Of a stretch of 64,000 bases of DNA, positions 17,147 to 25,635 are shown piece after piece. The DNA comes from Sphingopyxis sp. H050. GTDB taxonomy: Bacteria > Pseudomonadota > Alphaproteobacteria > Sphingomonadales > Sphingomonadaceae. Both the position numbers and the translations under genes were made by a program. The notes beneath the pieces are model-generated. The model was not told where the DNA came from, searched no databases, and saw only the letters and a program-made list of their open reading frames with translations. The DNA lies in assembly GCF_001468265.1 (NCBI RefSeq), contig NZ_LNRZ01000003.1, positions 434,001-498,000 of the forward strand. Direction: 5' to 3'. Within the stretch, counting starts at the first letter, position 1, and the number at the start of each line of letters is the position of its first letter.

Positions 17147-17910
17147 GGCTGCTCCGCCCCTCGATGATCGGGCTGGGGCTGCTGTTCGCAAGCTGCGCCC
17201 AGGCTGCCGACCCGCGGCTCGTGCCCGATGTGTCGAGCCGCGCGATCGACATCCAGTACAGTTTCACCGGCGAGGAATTGCTGCTGTTCGGCGCGATCCT
17301 CTATCCCGACCAGCGCCTGCCCGACCAGCGCGCCGACATCGTTGTCGTCCTGAAGGGACCGGTGCGGCCGATCATCCTGCGCGAAAAGCGCCGCGTCGCG
17401 GGCATGTGGGTCAATGCGAACAGCATTCGCCTGCGCACCTCGCCCGGCTTTTACGCGATCGGCTCGTCGCGCCCGATCGACAAGCTGGTCGACGAGCGGA
17501 CCGCGGCGATCTTCGAGCTCGGCCTCGCCAATCTGTCAATGTCTCCGACCGGCTTTTCGGAGGCGCGGAAGCTCGAGCGCTTCGAACAGGGGCTGATCGA
17601 CCTCTATCGCCGCAGCGGCCTCTTTTACGAGAACCCCAAGGCGGTCGAGATTACCGAGGGCGTGCTCTACCGCGCGCGCATTCCGGTGCCGGCGCGCGTG
17701 CCCGTCGGTACCTATCGCGCCGAAACCTATCTCATCAGCCGCGGCCGCGTACTCGCGGTCGCCTCGCGCGACGTCCAGATCCGCAAGGCCGGGTTCGAGC
17801 GTTTCGTCGCGCTCGCGGCCCAGCGGCACGGCTTCCTCTACGGCCTCAGCGCCGTCGCGCTGTCGCTGATCCTCGGATACGGCGCGTCGGCGGTTTTCCG
17901 TCGCCGGTAG
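17143..17910 (+). CDS. TIGR02186 family membrane-anchored protein
   Basis: A protein of 255 residues with a signal peptide (residues 1-21, ending AQA) and one C-terminal transmembrane helix (about 228-248) followed by RRR. The rest would face the periplasm and is beta-rich (for example FTGEELLLFGAIL and VPVGTYRAETYLI). This matches the TIGR02186 group of alphaproteobacterial proteins, typically encoded beside a TauE/SafE permease. Its function is not established; a periplasmic partner of the exporter is the natural guess. The start overlaps the TauE stop. Confidence 0.8.
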   Translation: MRLLRPSMIGLGLLFASCAQAADPRLVPDVSSRAIDIQYSFTGEELLLFGAILYPDQRLPDQRADIVVVLKGPVRPIILREKRRVAGMWVNANSIRLRTSPGFYAIGSSRPIDKLVDERTAAIFELGLANLSMSPTGFSEARKLERFEQGLIDLYRRSGLFYENPKAVEITEGVLYRARIPVPARVPVGTYRAETYLISRGRVLAVASRDVQIRKAGFERFVALAAQRHGFLYGLSAVALSLILGYGASAVFRRR

Positions 17911-17993
17911 GGATGATGAATCGCGCGTATAAGCGCTTTGTTTACCCTCGTCTGCGATACCCTCGCCGGGACACAAAAAAGGCGGGGCTCTTT

Positions 17994-19706
17994 ATGGATA
18001 TGCATGGCGGCGGGTTTGGCGCCGGGGATTCGACGGCTGCACAACATGTCCGGCTTGCCGGCGGGGGAACGGCGGCGGCCGTGGCGCCCGTTGCGACGCA
18101 CCACCGCGACGATCTGTTGATCGGTGAAGTCATCGATGTTTCGGGCTCGGATTCGCGTATCCTGATCGACGCCGCGACGATCGGCCAATTGTCGTCGTCG
18201 AGCGACGCGTCGGTGGCGATGGCGGGTCAGGTCGGGGCGCAGGTCAAGGTTCGCGTCGGCAATATCTGGCTTGTCGCCAGCATTCGCGACCAGCGGCTGC
18301 ACGAGCGCGGCGAAGGGCTGATCGTCGCGACGATCGACTTCCTCGGCGAAGGCGAAGAGGAAAAGATCACCGGCCGCATCCACAATTTCCGCCGCGGTGT
18401 GACGCGCTACCCGATCCCGGGCAGCCAGGTGTTCGCCGCGACGAGCCACGATCTCAAGCAGATCTACGCCGCCGACGAGCGCGCGCACGTCGAAGTCGGC
18501 ACCGTCTATCCGACCAAGGATATTCGCGGCTCGCTCTACGTCGATGCGATGCTCGGCAAGCATTTCGCGCTGCTCGGGTCGACCGGTACGGGCAAATCGA
18601 CCAGCGCCGCGCTGATCCTGCACAAGATTTGCGAGCTCGCGCCGCAGGGCCATATCGTGATGATCGACCCGCACGGCGAATATTCGGCCGCGTTCAAGGG
18701 CACCGGGGCCCTGTTCGACGTCGACAATCTGGCGATGCCCTATTGGCTGATGAACTTCGAGGAGCATTGCGAAGTCTTCGTCACCAGCCAAGGCCGCGAC
18801 CGTCAGGCCGACTGCGACGTTCTCGCCAAATGCCTGCTGCAGGCGCGGCAGAAGAACCGCATGGCCGAGGGTATGACCAAACTCACGGTCGACTCGCCGA
18901 TTCCCTATCTGCTGTCCGACCTGCTCAACATCCTGCAGAACGAGATGGGCAAGCTCGACAAGGCGACCTCCTCGGCGCCCTTCATGCGCATCAAGGGCAA
19001 GATCGAGGAAATGCGCGCCGACCCGCGCTATAATTTCATGTTCTCGGGCATGCTCGTCGCCGACACGATGGCGGGCTTCCTCGGCAAGATTTTCCGGCTG
19101 CCCTCGGACGGCCGGCCGATCTCGATCATCGATGTCTCGGGGGTTCCGTCGGACATCACCGGCGTCGTCGTCGCGGTGCTCTCGCGCCTGACCTTCGACT
19201 ATGCGATCTGGTCGCGCGGCGAGCCGCAGCGGCCGATCCTGCTGGTCTGCGAAGAAGCGCACCGCTACATCCCGTCGAAGGATGTCGGCGGCGGCCAGGC
19301 GGTCCGCAAGATCCTCGAGCGTATCGCCAAGGAAGGCCGCAAATACGGCGTGTCGCTGGGCCTGATCACCCAGCGCCCGTCGGACCTTGCCGAAGGCGTG
19401 CTGTCGCAGTGCGGCACGATCATCTCGATGCGCCTCAACAACGAGCGCGATCAGCAGTTCGTGAAGGCGGCGATGCCCGAAGGCGCGCGCGGGTTCATCG
19501 ACTCGATCCCGGCGCTGCGCAACCGCGAATGCATCGTCTGCGGCGAAGGCGTGTCGATCCCGATCCGCGTCTATCTCGACACGCTCGAGGAGGACAAGCG
19601 TCCCGCCTCCAGCGATCCTCTGTTCTCGAAGCTGTGGCGCGAGACCGGCGGCGAAACCGAAATCCTGGAACGCGTCGTCAAGCGCTGGCGCAGCCAGGGG
19701 CGCTAA
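17994..19706 (+). CDS. HerA-like hexameric ATPase (DUF87)
   Basis: A protein of 570 residues with an N-terminal HAS-barrel-type beta domain (about 40-130) and an FtsK/HerA ATPase domain. Walker A is GSTGTGKST (195-203), Walker B is ILLVCEEAHRYIP, and a sensor-like segment is GLITQRPSDL. HerA in archaea and some bacteria works with the nuclease NurA in end resection, and bacterial relatives act in phage defence with Sir2 or DUF4297 partners. No nuclease or defence partner is adjacent here: the neighbours are TIGR02186 and a VOC protein. ATG 17994 is chosen as it opens the conserved part; the preceding ribosome site is weak. Likely a housekeeping DNA translocase of the sphingomonad type. Confidence 0.85.
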   Translation: MDMHGGGFGAGDSTAAQHVRLAGGGTAAAVAPVATHHRDDLLIGEVIDVSGSDSRILIDAATIGQLSSSSDASVAMAGQVGAQVKVRVGNIWLVASIRDQRLHERGEGLIVATIDFLGEGEEEKITGRIHNFRRGVTRYPIPGSQVFAATSHDLKQIYAADERAHVEVGTVYPTKDIRGSLYVDAMLGKHFALLGSTGTGKSTSAALILHKICELAPQGHIVMIDPHGEYSAAFKGTGALFDVDNLAMPYWLMNFEEHCEVFVTSQGRDRQADCDVLAKCLLQARQKNRMAEGMTKLTVDSPIPYLLSDLLNILQNEMGKLDKATSSAPFMRIKGKIEEMRADPRYNFMFSGMLVADTMAGFLGKIFRLPSDGRPISIIDVSGVPSDITGVVVAVLSRLTFDYAIWSRGEPQRPILLVCEEAHRYIPSKDVGGGQAVRKILERIAKEGRKYGVSLGLITQRPSDLAEGVLSQCGTIISMRLNNERDQQFVKAAMPEGARGFIDSIPALRNRECIVCGEGVSIPIRVYLDTLEEDKRPASSDPLFSKLWRETGGETEILERVVKRWRSQGR

Positions 19707-19728
19707 GCCTCGCAAGCCGAACAGGAAG

Positions 19729-19757
19729 CGGCGCCGGTCCAAAGGACCGGCGCCGTT
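19729..19757. terminator. Bidirectional hairpin terminator between herA and VOC gene
   Basis: CGGCGCCGGTCC (19729-19740) and GGACCGGCGCCG (19744-19755) form a perfect 12-bp stem with an AAA loop, followed by TTCTGCTATTT. It sits between convergent genes and can serve both transcripts, although the T tract is short. Confidence 0.75.
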
Positions 19758-19760
19758 CTG

Positions 19761-20150
19761 CTATTTGGAAACAGGCGGTTCCCACAGCTCGATCGGATTG
19801 CCCTCGGGATCGTGGACGCGCGCGAAGCGGCCGACCGCGGGGTCGTCCCATTCGGGCTTGGTGATGATCTCGTCGCCCGCCTCGCGAAAGGGCGCCAGCA
19901 CCGCGTCGAGATCGTCGACGCGCAGGTTGATCATGAACTGGCGGTCGGCAGCGAAATAGTCGGTGTCGGCCTTGAAGGGCGAGAAGACCAGCGGGCCCGC
20001 CGTGACATTCCATACCCACTCGTTCGGCGGCACGCTGTCGTCGGCGCTGCACCCGCCCCCGATGCCGAGACGGTCGCGATACCATGCGCTGAGCGCCGCG
20101 GGATCCTGGGCGCGGAAAAACAACCCACCGATGCCTTTGACATGTCCCAT
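19761..20150 (-). CDS. VOC (glyoxalase/bleomycin-resistance fold) family protein
   Basis: A single-domain protein of 129 residues with two beta-alpha-beta-beta-beta modules. The N-terminal module opens with GIGGLFFRAQDPAALSAWYRDRLG, and the C-terminal one ends HDPEGNPIELWEPP, where the terminal Glu is the usual metal ligand position. The start at 20150 follows a GGAGAG site; a frame extending to 20165 lacks one. Family members range from glyoxalase I to dioxygenases and binding proteins, so the substrate is unknown. It lies 45 bases downstream of the SleB-type hydrolase on the same strand. Confidence 0.82.
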   Translation of the reverse strand: MGHVKGIGGLFFRAQDPAALSAWYRDRLGIGGGCSADDSVPPNEWVWNVTAGPLVFSPFKADTDYFAADRQFMINLRVDDLDAVLAPFREAGDEIITKPEWDDPAVGRFARVHDPEGNPIELWEPPVSK

Positions 20151-20195
20151 GCATCTCTCCCTCATTTCGATGCCGGAGAGACTAGGCGGCTTTGG

Positions 20196-21320
20196 TCAGC
20201 GAATCCATTCCCCGCTCTTGCGGAATTCTTCCTTGATCTGGCCCGATTGGTTGAGCCGCGGATCGGTGTAGGTCGGTGCGGGCGCAACGGGCGCTGCGGG
20301 AATCGGAGCAACCGGCGTCGCCATCTGCGCCGGCATCGGCGCTGGCGCAACGTCGGGCAGTACCGCCGCGGCGCCGGTCAGCGCGGGCACCGGGCCGGCG
20401 CCCGGCGCAATGCCCTGACCCTTCAGGATGGCGAGTTGCTGCGCGACCGGCAGATAGGGGCCGGGCACCGGCTCGCGGCCGAGATACGGCGCGCGGAACG
20501 CATCGGGCATGCCCCAGCGGCCGCGCCAGCGGTGGAAGATATGCGCGCCGACGATGTTGGTCATCACCAGGCTCTTGCCCCAGCGCGGCCAGATCGCGGT
20601 CGTGTGATAATGGGTGGCGAGGCCGACGCCGGGAAAGACATAGCCGCCCAGCGCCGCCGAGGCGACGCGGCTCGCGCGCAGCCACTGGGGCTTGCTCGGC
20701 GCGCGCGCCATCGCGCCGTCGCAAGAGAAGGTAAACTGGCAGACGCCCGCGCGCTGCGACCCTTGGAACACGACGCCGCAGATCGTGTTCGGAAAGCTCG
20801 GGTGGCGGGCGCGGTTGATGATGACCTGCGCGACGCCGCGCATCCCGTCGTCGCTCTCCGACGCGGCTTCGTAATAGATGGCCGAGGTCAGGCAATAATG
20901 CGCGCGTTCGCGATCGAGCGCGGTCAGGCCGCGAAAGATGTAAGGCTTCGCCGGCGGACCGACAAGCGCTTCCTGCTGGAGCTGCGCCGGGGTCAGCGGT
21001 GCGTTCGCGGTGGCATCGGCGAACCCGATGCTGTCGGGGCTCGGCAGCGTCGGGTCGATTTTCAGCGCATCCTCATAGGTGTCGGCATTCATCACCGCCC
21101 AGCGCGCCGGGTCATATGTCTTGAAGGCAAGCGGCACCGAAACGCTGTAGGCGCCGAACCCGCGCGGGCGATATTGCCCGCTCGACAGCATCAGCGCCGC
21201 GCATGCGACGACGACGATCGCGACCAGCAGGCCCCAATATTCGCGGCCCGGCCCCGCCGGCTTTTCCGGCACCGGATCGCGCCACGTCGAGCGGGCGGAA
21301 AGGGTCAGTTCGGGCTTCAT
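20196..21320 (-). CDS. SleB-type cell wall hydrolase
   Basis: A protein of 374 residues with an N-terminal cytoplasmic stub, one transmembrane helix (about 33-50) and a periplasmic part. The hydrolase_2 (SleB) domain spans about residues 140-260. It contains the glutamate in AIYYEAASESDDGMRGVAQV, the conserved VIINRARHPSFP, and Cys-containing VCQFTFSCDG. Such enzymes cleave peptidoglycan as lytic transglycosylases or amidases during growth and envelope remodelling. The C-terminal 110 residues are Pro/Ala-rich and disordered-looking. ATG 21320 is preferred to a GTG at 21365; a 7-bp hairpin lies just upstream. Confidence 0.85.
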   Translation of the reverse strand: MKPELTLSARSTWRDPVPEKPAGPGREYWGLLVAIVVVACAALMLSSGQYRPRGFGAYSVSVPLAFKTYDPARWAVMNADTYEDALKIDPTLPSPDSIGFADATANAPLTPAQLQQEALVGPPAKPYIFRGLTALDRERAHYCLTSAIYYEAASESDDGMRGVAQVIINRARHPSFPNTICGVVFQGSQRAGVCQFTFSCDGAMARAPSKPQWLRASRVASAALGGYVFPGVGLATHYHTTAIWPRWGKSLVMTNIVGAHIFHRWRGRWGMPDAFRAPYLGREPVPGPYLPVAQQLAILKGQGIAPGAGPVPALTGAAAVLPDVAPAPMPAQMATPVAPIPAAPVAPAPTYTDPRLNQSGQIKEEFRKSGEWIR

Positions 21321-21338
21321 GCGATGCGTCGAATCTCC

Positions 21339-21359
21339 GCAGCCGATTCGGACGGCTGC
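21339..21359 (-). promoter_or_regulatory. Leader hairpin upstream of the SleB-type gene
   Basis: GCAGCCG and CGGCTGC form 7-bp arms around a 7-base loop, ending 19 bases before the chosen start codon. The rest of the 199-base gap to the divergent gene at 21520 shows nothing I can name. Confidence 0.3.
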
Positions 21360-21519
21360 TCTCACCCTGCCTTATGCCCTGAAACGCCAACAAAATGTTT
21401 CACCGCGTGCGCCATGTGCCGCAGGGGGACAGCGGGCCGGGACGCGGTTAATCGCCGAGGCCGGTCGAAACAGGGCCGCATTAGGGCTCTGTTGAGGCTG
21501 TCCGTGATAAGGGGCGGCC

Positions 21520-22029
21520 ATGACCGACGCCGGCCTTCCGATCTATCGCCGCAGCGCGCGAACCGATTACCGGATGTGGTTGCTGCTCTCCGTCGGGCTG
21601 ATTTTCTTCTGGGCCGGATCGACGATTCGTCCCGAGGACAATTGCAGCGAGGACGGACGCGAATGCGCGCCTTGGCTGGTGCCGTTGGCGCAAGGACTGG
21701 GTGCGATCGTCGCATTGGGGGCGGGTCTCAACATGCTCGCCAATCCGCGGCGCGGCAGCCTGTTCGATCCGGCGACCGGCGATCTTGTCTGGTGGCAGGC
21801 GCGGATCGGCAGCGCAGGCGGCGACGAGGGGCGCATCCATGTGTCGCAGATCGGCAAGCTGCGGATCGTGCGCGGCGACGAAAGCGACGACGAGGTCCAT
21901 CTCTACGACCGCGAGGGCAATCGCCTCTTCTGGTTCGATCAGGAGGTGATCCCCTGGCCCTACGAGCGCTGGGCCGAAAGGCTCAAGCGACTTGCGCCGC
22001 AGATCGAGGTCGTGGTCGATACAAGCTAG
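21520..22029 (+). CDS. Two-helix membrane protein of unknown function
   Basis: A protein of 169 residues that I do not recognise. Two hydrophobic helices (about residues 19-35 and 54-73) are separated by a short loop with two cysteines (NCSEDGREC). The remaining 95 residues are soluble and beta-rich, with LVWWQARIG and LRIVRGDESDDEVHLYDREG, suggesting a small cytoplasmic PH-like or YcxB-like domain. A good ribosome site (AAGGGGCGG) precedes the ATG. Its stop overlaps the stop of the convergent dmeF gene by 4 bases. Confidence 0.7.
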   Translation: MTDAGLPIYRRSARTDYRMWLLLSVGLIFFWAGSTIRPEDNCSEDGRECAPWLVPLAQGLGAIVALGAGLNMLANPRRGSLFDPATGDLVWWQARIGSAGGDEGRIHVSQIGKLRIVRGDESDDEVHLYDREGNRLFWFDQEVIPWPYERWAERLKRLAPQIEVVVDTS

Positions 22030-22970
22030 CGTATCTCGACCGTCAGATGTTCGATCTCGCGCACCGGACGCAGGCGCTGGCAGATCGTCTCGCGAGCCAC
22101 GCCGACCGCGCTGACGATCGCAGAATGCGCGCCGGGGCCGACGCGCCAGACGTGGAGGTCGCAAATCCGCGCATCGCCGGGCCCTTCGACCAGCGCGCGG
22201 ATTTCTGCTTCGAGCTTGGCGTCCGTCGCATCGAGCAGCACCGCGCCGGTGTCGCGCATCAGCGACCAGGACCAGACTGCGATGACGATCGCACCGACGA
22301 CGCCCATCGCCGGGTCGAGCCAGGTCCAGCCGAGATAGCGCCCGCCGAGCAGCGCCGCGATCGCGAGCACCGAGGTCAGCGCGTCGGCAAGGACGTGCAG
22401 ATAGGCCGAGCGAAGATTATTGTCTTTCTCGTGCCCGTGGGAAGGACCGTGTGCATCGTCATGATCGTGATGATGGTCATGCCCATGCTCATGACCGTGC
22501 CCATGATCGTGACCGTGCCCCAGCAGCAGCGCGCTGACGATATTCACCCCCAGGCCGACGATCGCGACGATGGTCGCTTCGCCGAACTCGACGGGGCTGG
22601 GATTCACCAGGCGGATCAGCGATTCATACGCGATGCCGATCGCCACGATGCCCAGCACCAGCGCCGAGGCAAAGCCCGCGAGGTCGCCAACCTTGCCGGT
22701 GCCGAAGGTGTACCGCCCGCTTTCCGCATGACGCTTGGCATAACGATAGGCGAGGGCCGCGATGCCAAGCGCGCCGGCGTGCGTTGCCATATGAAAGCCG
22801 TCGGCGAGCAGCGCCATCGAATTGAACATCAACCCCGCGGCGATCTCGCCGACCATCATGACAGCCGTCAGCACCACGACCCAGAGCGTGCGGCGCGCAT
22901 TCTCGTCGTGCCGCTTGCCCAGATAGACATGGCGGTGCGTCAACGCATCGATTTCGCTGTCGAGCGACAT
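22026..22970 (-). CDS. dmeF: CDF-family divalent metal efflux protein, DmeF type
   Basis: A cation diffusion facilitator of 314 residues. The N terminus HRHVYLGKRHDENARRT is a DmeF signature. Metal-site residues are H60 and H64 in TM2 (FHMATHAG) and H192 and D196 in TM5 (HVLADALT). A long His/Asp-rich loop (about 152-181) lies between TM4 and TM5. DmeF exports Co(II) and Ni(II), with some zinc activity, from cytoplasm to periplasm in exchange for protons. It lies 8 bases after dmeR, with its own AGGGGGAAG ribosome site, and is almost certainly co-transcribed with and repressed by it. Confidence 0.92.
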   Translation of the reverse strand: MSLDSEIDALTHRHVYLGKRHDENARRTLWVVVLTAVMMVGEIAAGLMFNSMALLADGFHMATHAGALGIAALAYRYAKRHAESGRYTFGTGKVGDLAGFASALVLGIVAIGIAYESLIRLVNPSPVEFGEATIVAIVGLGVNIVSALLLGHGHDHGHGHEHGHDHHHDHDDAHGPSHGHEKDNNLRSAYLHVLADALTSVLAIAALLGGRYLGWTWLDPAMGVVGAIVIAVWSWSLMRDTGAVLLDATDAKLEAEIRALVEGPGDARICDLHVWRVGPGAHSAIVSAVGVARETICQRLRPVREIEHLTVEIR

Positions 22971-22978
22971 TCTTCCCC

Positions 22979-23254
22979 CTATTTGGCGTAGCGGCGGATC
23001 GCCGCAAGCAATTCGTCGCCGCCCTGCGCGCGGGCAGCATCCGACAGGCCGGGCGCGACGACATGCGATTGCAGATGCTCGGCGACGAGTTCGTCCATCA
23101 ATCCCGCCACCGCGCCGCGTACTCCCGCCACCTGATGCAGGATCGCGGCACAGCCGGCCTCATCGGCAATCGCCCGCTCGATCGCCGCGACCTGCCCGGC
23201 GATACGCCGGGTGCGGGCGAGTAGTTGGTCCTTGTTGGCGTGGGCATGTGACAT
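22979..23254 (-). CDS. dmeR: CsoR/RcnR-family metal-responsive repressor (DmeR-like)
   Basis: A small all-helical repressor of 91 residues. The four nickel/cobalt ligands of E. coli RcnR are all present at the same positions: H3, C35, H60 and H64. CsoR copper sensors would show Cys-His-Cys instead, so Ni/Co sensing is favoured. FrmR-type formaldehyde sensors also keep C35, but H60 and H64 argue for metal. It is expected to bind DNA without metal and release it on Ni(II) or Co(II), switching on dmeF. The presumed operator immediately abuts its start codon. Confidence 0.9.
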   Translation of the reverse strand: MSHAHANKDQLLARTRRIAGQVAAIERAIADEAGCAAILHQVAGVRGAVAGLMDELVAEHLQSHVVAPGLSDAARAQGGDELLAAIRRYAK

Positions 23255-23255
23255 A

Positions 23256-23271
23256 GGATACCCCCCTATCC
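23256..23271 (-). promoter_or_regulatory. RcnR-type operator overlapping the dmeR ribosome site
   Basis: On the minus strand the site reads GGATAGGGGGGTATCC: inverted ends around a run of six G. This fits the G-tract class of RcnR/CsoR operators (E. coli RcnR: TACT, G-tract, AGTA). It ends one base before the dmeR ATG, and the AGGGGGG part is also the only plausible Shine-Dalgarno sequence. Confidence 0.7.
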
Positions 23272-23433
23272 CATAATCGAAGAAAGGGCAAGGGCGCTGA
23301 AAGGCAAACTATCTTTCATCGCGTGGCGGCCATGCTATCCCTTGCGCCCCGGGCAACGCGGACGCCCGTTCAGACGATGCGCCGTCCAAGCTCCGCTCCA
23401 TGAGCCGCGCTTGCGGCAAGGAGCGTGCTTGCA

Positions 23434-24615
23434 ATGACGACCGACAGCTATTCGCCGCCGCGGCTTTCCCTCCTCCAACTTTTTCTGCGCTTCCTGCGCT
23501 TCGGCTTGCTCGCCTTCGGGGGGCCGGTGGCGCAGATTGCGATGGTGAAGCAGGCGCTGGTCGAGGAGGAGCGCTGGATTTCGCCCGCGCGCTTCAACCG
23601 GCTGCTCGCGGTGATGCAGGTTCTGCCCGGGCCCGAGGCGCATGAACTTTGCGTCCACTTGGGCATGGTCGCGCGCGGCCGGATCGGCGGCCTGCTCGCG
23701 GGGGTGGGCTTCATGCTGCCGGGTTTCGTGCTGATGCTGGGCGCGGCCTGGCTCTACAAGGATTGGTTCGTCGGCAACCCCGCGATGGCGCCGATCTTCC
23801 TCGGGGTGCAGATCGCGGTGCTGGCGATCATCCTGCGCGCGGTGCAGCGGATCGGGACGCATATCCTGGAGGACCGGCTGCTTTGGGGGCTTGCTGCGGC
23901 GTCGCTCGCTGCGACCCTGGCGGGCGTGCCGTTCTGGATTCCGCTCGTCGCGGCGGGACTGATCTACAGCTTTGCGGCGCGCCCGGCCGTGGCAGCGGCG
24001 GTGGTCGTGGTGGCGGTCGCACTGGCGTTGCTCATCTCGGGCGACGCCCCCGTCATCCAGGCCAGCGTCGCCGCGAGCAGGGCGGACGTCATCGCGCTGT
24101 TCATCGCCGGGCTGAAGGGCGGGCTGCTGACCTTCGGCGGCGCTTACACGGCAATCCCCTACGTGCGCGCGGACACCGTCGGACGCGGCTGGGTGTCCGA
24201 CGCCAGCTTCCTCGACGGCGTCGCGCTGGCGGGAATGCTGCCCGCGCCGCTGGTCATCTTCGCGACCTTCGCGGGCTATGTCGCAGGCGGATTTCCAGGC
24301 GCGCTGGCCATCACGGCGGGCATGTTCCTGCCCGCCTTCGCCTTTTCGATGATCTTCTACGAACGGCTGGAGGCGGTGGTCGAGAATCCGGCGCTGCATC
24401 GCGCGCTTGCCGGGGTCGCGGCGGCGGTCGTCGGGGTGATCGCCGCGACATTGCTCCAGCTAGGCTGGGTGACGGCGCTGCGCGTGGCGACGCCGATCGC
24501 CGGGCTCGCGATCTTCGCAGGCGCGGTGGCGGCGGTGTTTCTGCTCAAGGGCAAATGGGTCGCACCGCTGCTCGTCGTCGCGGCGGGCGCCGCAGGGTGG
24601 CTGCTCAACCCCTGA
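23434..24615 (+). CDS. chrA: Chromate transporter (CHR family)
   Basis: A membrane protein of 393 residues with two CHR half-domains. The N-terminal half carries FGGPVAQIAMV (about 30-40) and QVLPGPEAHELCVHLG. The C-terminal half carries the matching FGGAYTAIPYVR and LAGMLPAPLVIFATFAGY. CHR proteins export chromate by proton antiport, with sulfate as competitor, but many housekeeping homologues have unknown substrates. ATG 23434 follows AAGGAG at good spacing. It diverges from dmeRF across a 180-base gap in which, apart from the dmeR operator, I see nothing definite. Its last 11 bases overlap the end of the convergent homocysteine methyltransferase gene. Confidence 0.85.
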   Translation: MTTDSYSPPRLSLLQLFLRFLRFGLLAFGGPVAQIAMVKQALVEEERWISPARFNRLLAVMQVLPGPEAHELCVHLGMVARGRIGGLLAGVGFMLPGFVLMLGAAWLYKDWFVGNPAMAPIFLGVQIAVLAIILRAVQRIGTHILEDRLLWGLAAASLAATLAGVPFWIPLVAAGLIYSFAARPAVAAAVVVVAVALALLISGDAPVIQASVAASRADVIALFIAGLKGGLLTFGGAYTAIPYVRADTVGRGWVSDASFLDGVALAGMLPAPLVIFATFAGYVAGGFPGALAITAGMFLPAFAFSMIFYERLEAVVENPALHRALAGVAAAVVGVIAATLLQLGWVTALRVATPIAGLAIFAGAVAAVFLLKGKWVAPLLVVAAGAAGWLLNP

Positions 24616-25552
24616 GACTGCTCGCCGTCAAGTTGCGCGCGATCTGGTCGAGATGCGGCGCCCAGGTGCCGCAGCAGCCGCCGAAGATGTCGAGGTGCGG
24701 ATATCGCCGCGCCAGCGCACCCATGCGCTGGCCAAGGTCGACCGGGTCGCCGTCCTCGATATGGCCGAGCTTGCAAAGATCGATCTTGTCCTTGGCGCTG
24801 GCGTTCGGGCGCAGGCTGCGAATCCGCTTGATCCAGTCGCCGGGTTCGAGCGCCGGCTCGAATTCGAGCGGGTGCGAACAGTTGATACCGTAAAAATCGG
24901 GACGCGCGTCGCCGGCCTCGGCATCGACCGCCTCGATCGCCTCCTTCAGGCTCGGACCCGATTTCAGGCAATGGTTGCTGTCGAGCGTGAACGATATCTG
25001 GAGCGGCAGGTCGATTCGCGCCGCCGCGCGCGCGACGCCGACCGCCTCGGGGACATTGTTGAAGGTCGCGGCCCATACATAATCGACCTCGTTGCGTTTG
25101 TGCACCTCCAGCTGGAAGCTGTGATACTCCTCGGCCTCGTCGGCGGTGATCGTCCGGTTGAGCGAATAGGCGTCGCCGCGCGGGCCGACCTGGCCGCCGA
25201 TCAATATATCCTTGATCTGGCCTTCATAAGGCTGCGCGACCTCGCGCAGGAAGGCGATGGCCTGCGTCAGGGCATCCGCGAGCCCTTCGCGCGAATAGCC
25301 GAGCTTCGCGGCCCAATCGGGGCTGCCGCGATAGTCGAGGCCGCTGATCATCGCGGCGAAGCCATGCTCGGCCGCGACGTCGAGCACACGGCTGTACATC
25401 GCTTTCAGATCGGCCATCCCCTCGGGCTTGTCGAGCAGCGGATACATCGCGAACTCGGGCAGGTCGTGCCCGTGCCGATACTGGATTTCGGTCTCCTGAC
25501 CGCCTTCGGTCAGATAGAAGATGCCTTCGCGCTGCGGTGCAAATCCAGCCAT
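24605..25552 (-). CDS. Homocysteine S-methyltransferase family protein
   Basis: A protein of 315 residues with the family's zinc-binding cysteines: one in YGINCSHP (about residue 216) and the pair in FGGCCGTW near the C terminus (about 292-296). The N-terminal strand FYLTEGGQETEIQ is the usual TIM-barrel opening. The zinc-thiolate site activates homocysteine (or another thiol) for methyl transfer from S-methylmethionine, SAM or betaine; the donor cannot be told. The start at 25552 follows GGGAGG and is favoured over a frame start at 25576. It is convergent with the chromate transporter gene and divergent from rimP. Confidence 0.86.
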   Translation of the reverse strand: MAGFAPQREGIFYLTEGGQETEIQYRHGHDLPEFAMYPLLDKPEGMADLKAMYSRVLDVAAEHGFAAMISGLDYRGSPDWAAKLGYSREGLADALTQAIAFLREVAQPYEGQIKDILIGGQVGPRGDAYSLNRTITADEAEEYHSFQLEVHKRNEVDYVWAATFNNVPEAVGVARAAARIDLPLQISFTLDSNHCLKSGPSLKEAIEAVDAEAGDARPDFYGINCSHPLEFEPALEPGDWIKRIRSLRPNASAKDKIDLCKLGHIEDGDPVDLGQRMGALARRYPHLDIFGGCCGTWAPHLDQIARNLTASSLRG

Positions 25553-25635
25553 CGTGATCGCCTCCCTACTTCCCACTTGCCGACTCTCGCGTGGGAGCCT
25601 ATATGCGCCTCACTCCTAGACATGGCTAGCCAGAT

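Noticed and set aside
17994..19706. HerA-containing phage defence system
   Set aside because: No Sir2, DUF4297, NurA or other effector lies beside it, and neighbours are ordinary envelope genes.
22440..22515. Tandem repeat-like DNA (CATG/CGTG-rich) considered as a CRISPR or microsatellite
   Set aside because: It encodes the His/Asp-rich loop of DmeF in frame, with irregular units and no spacers.
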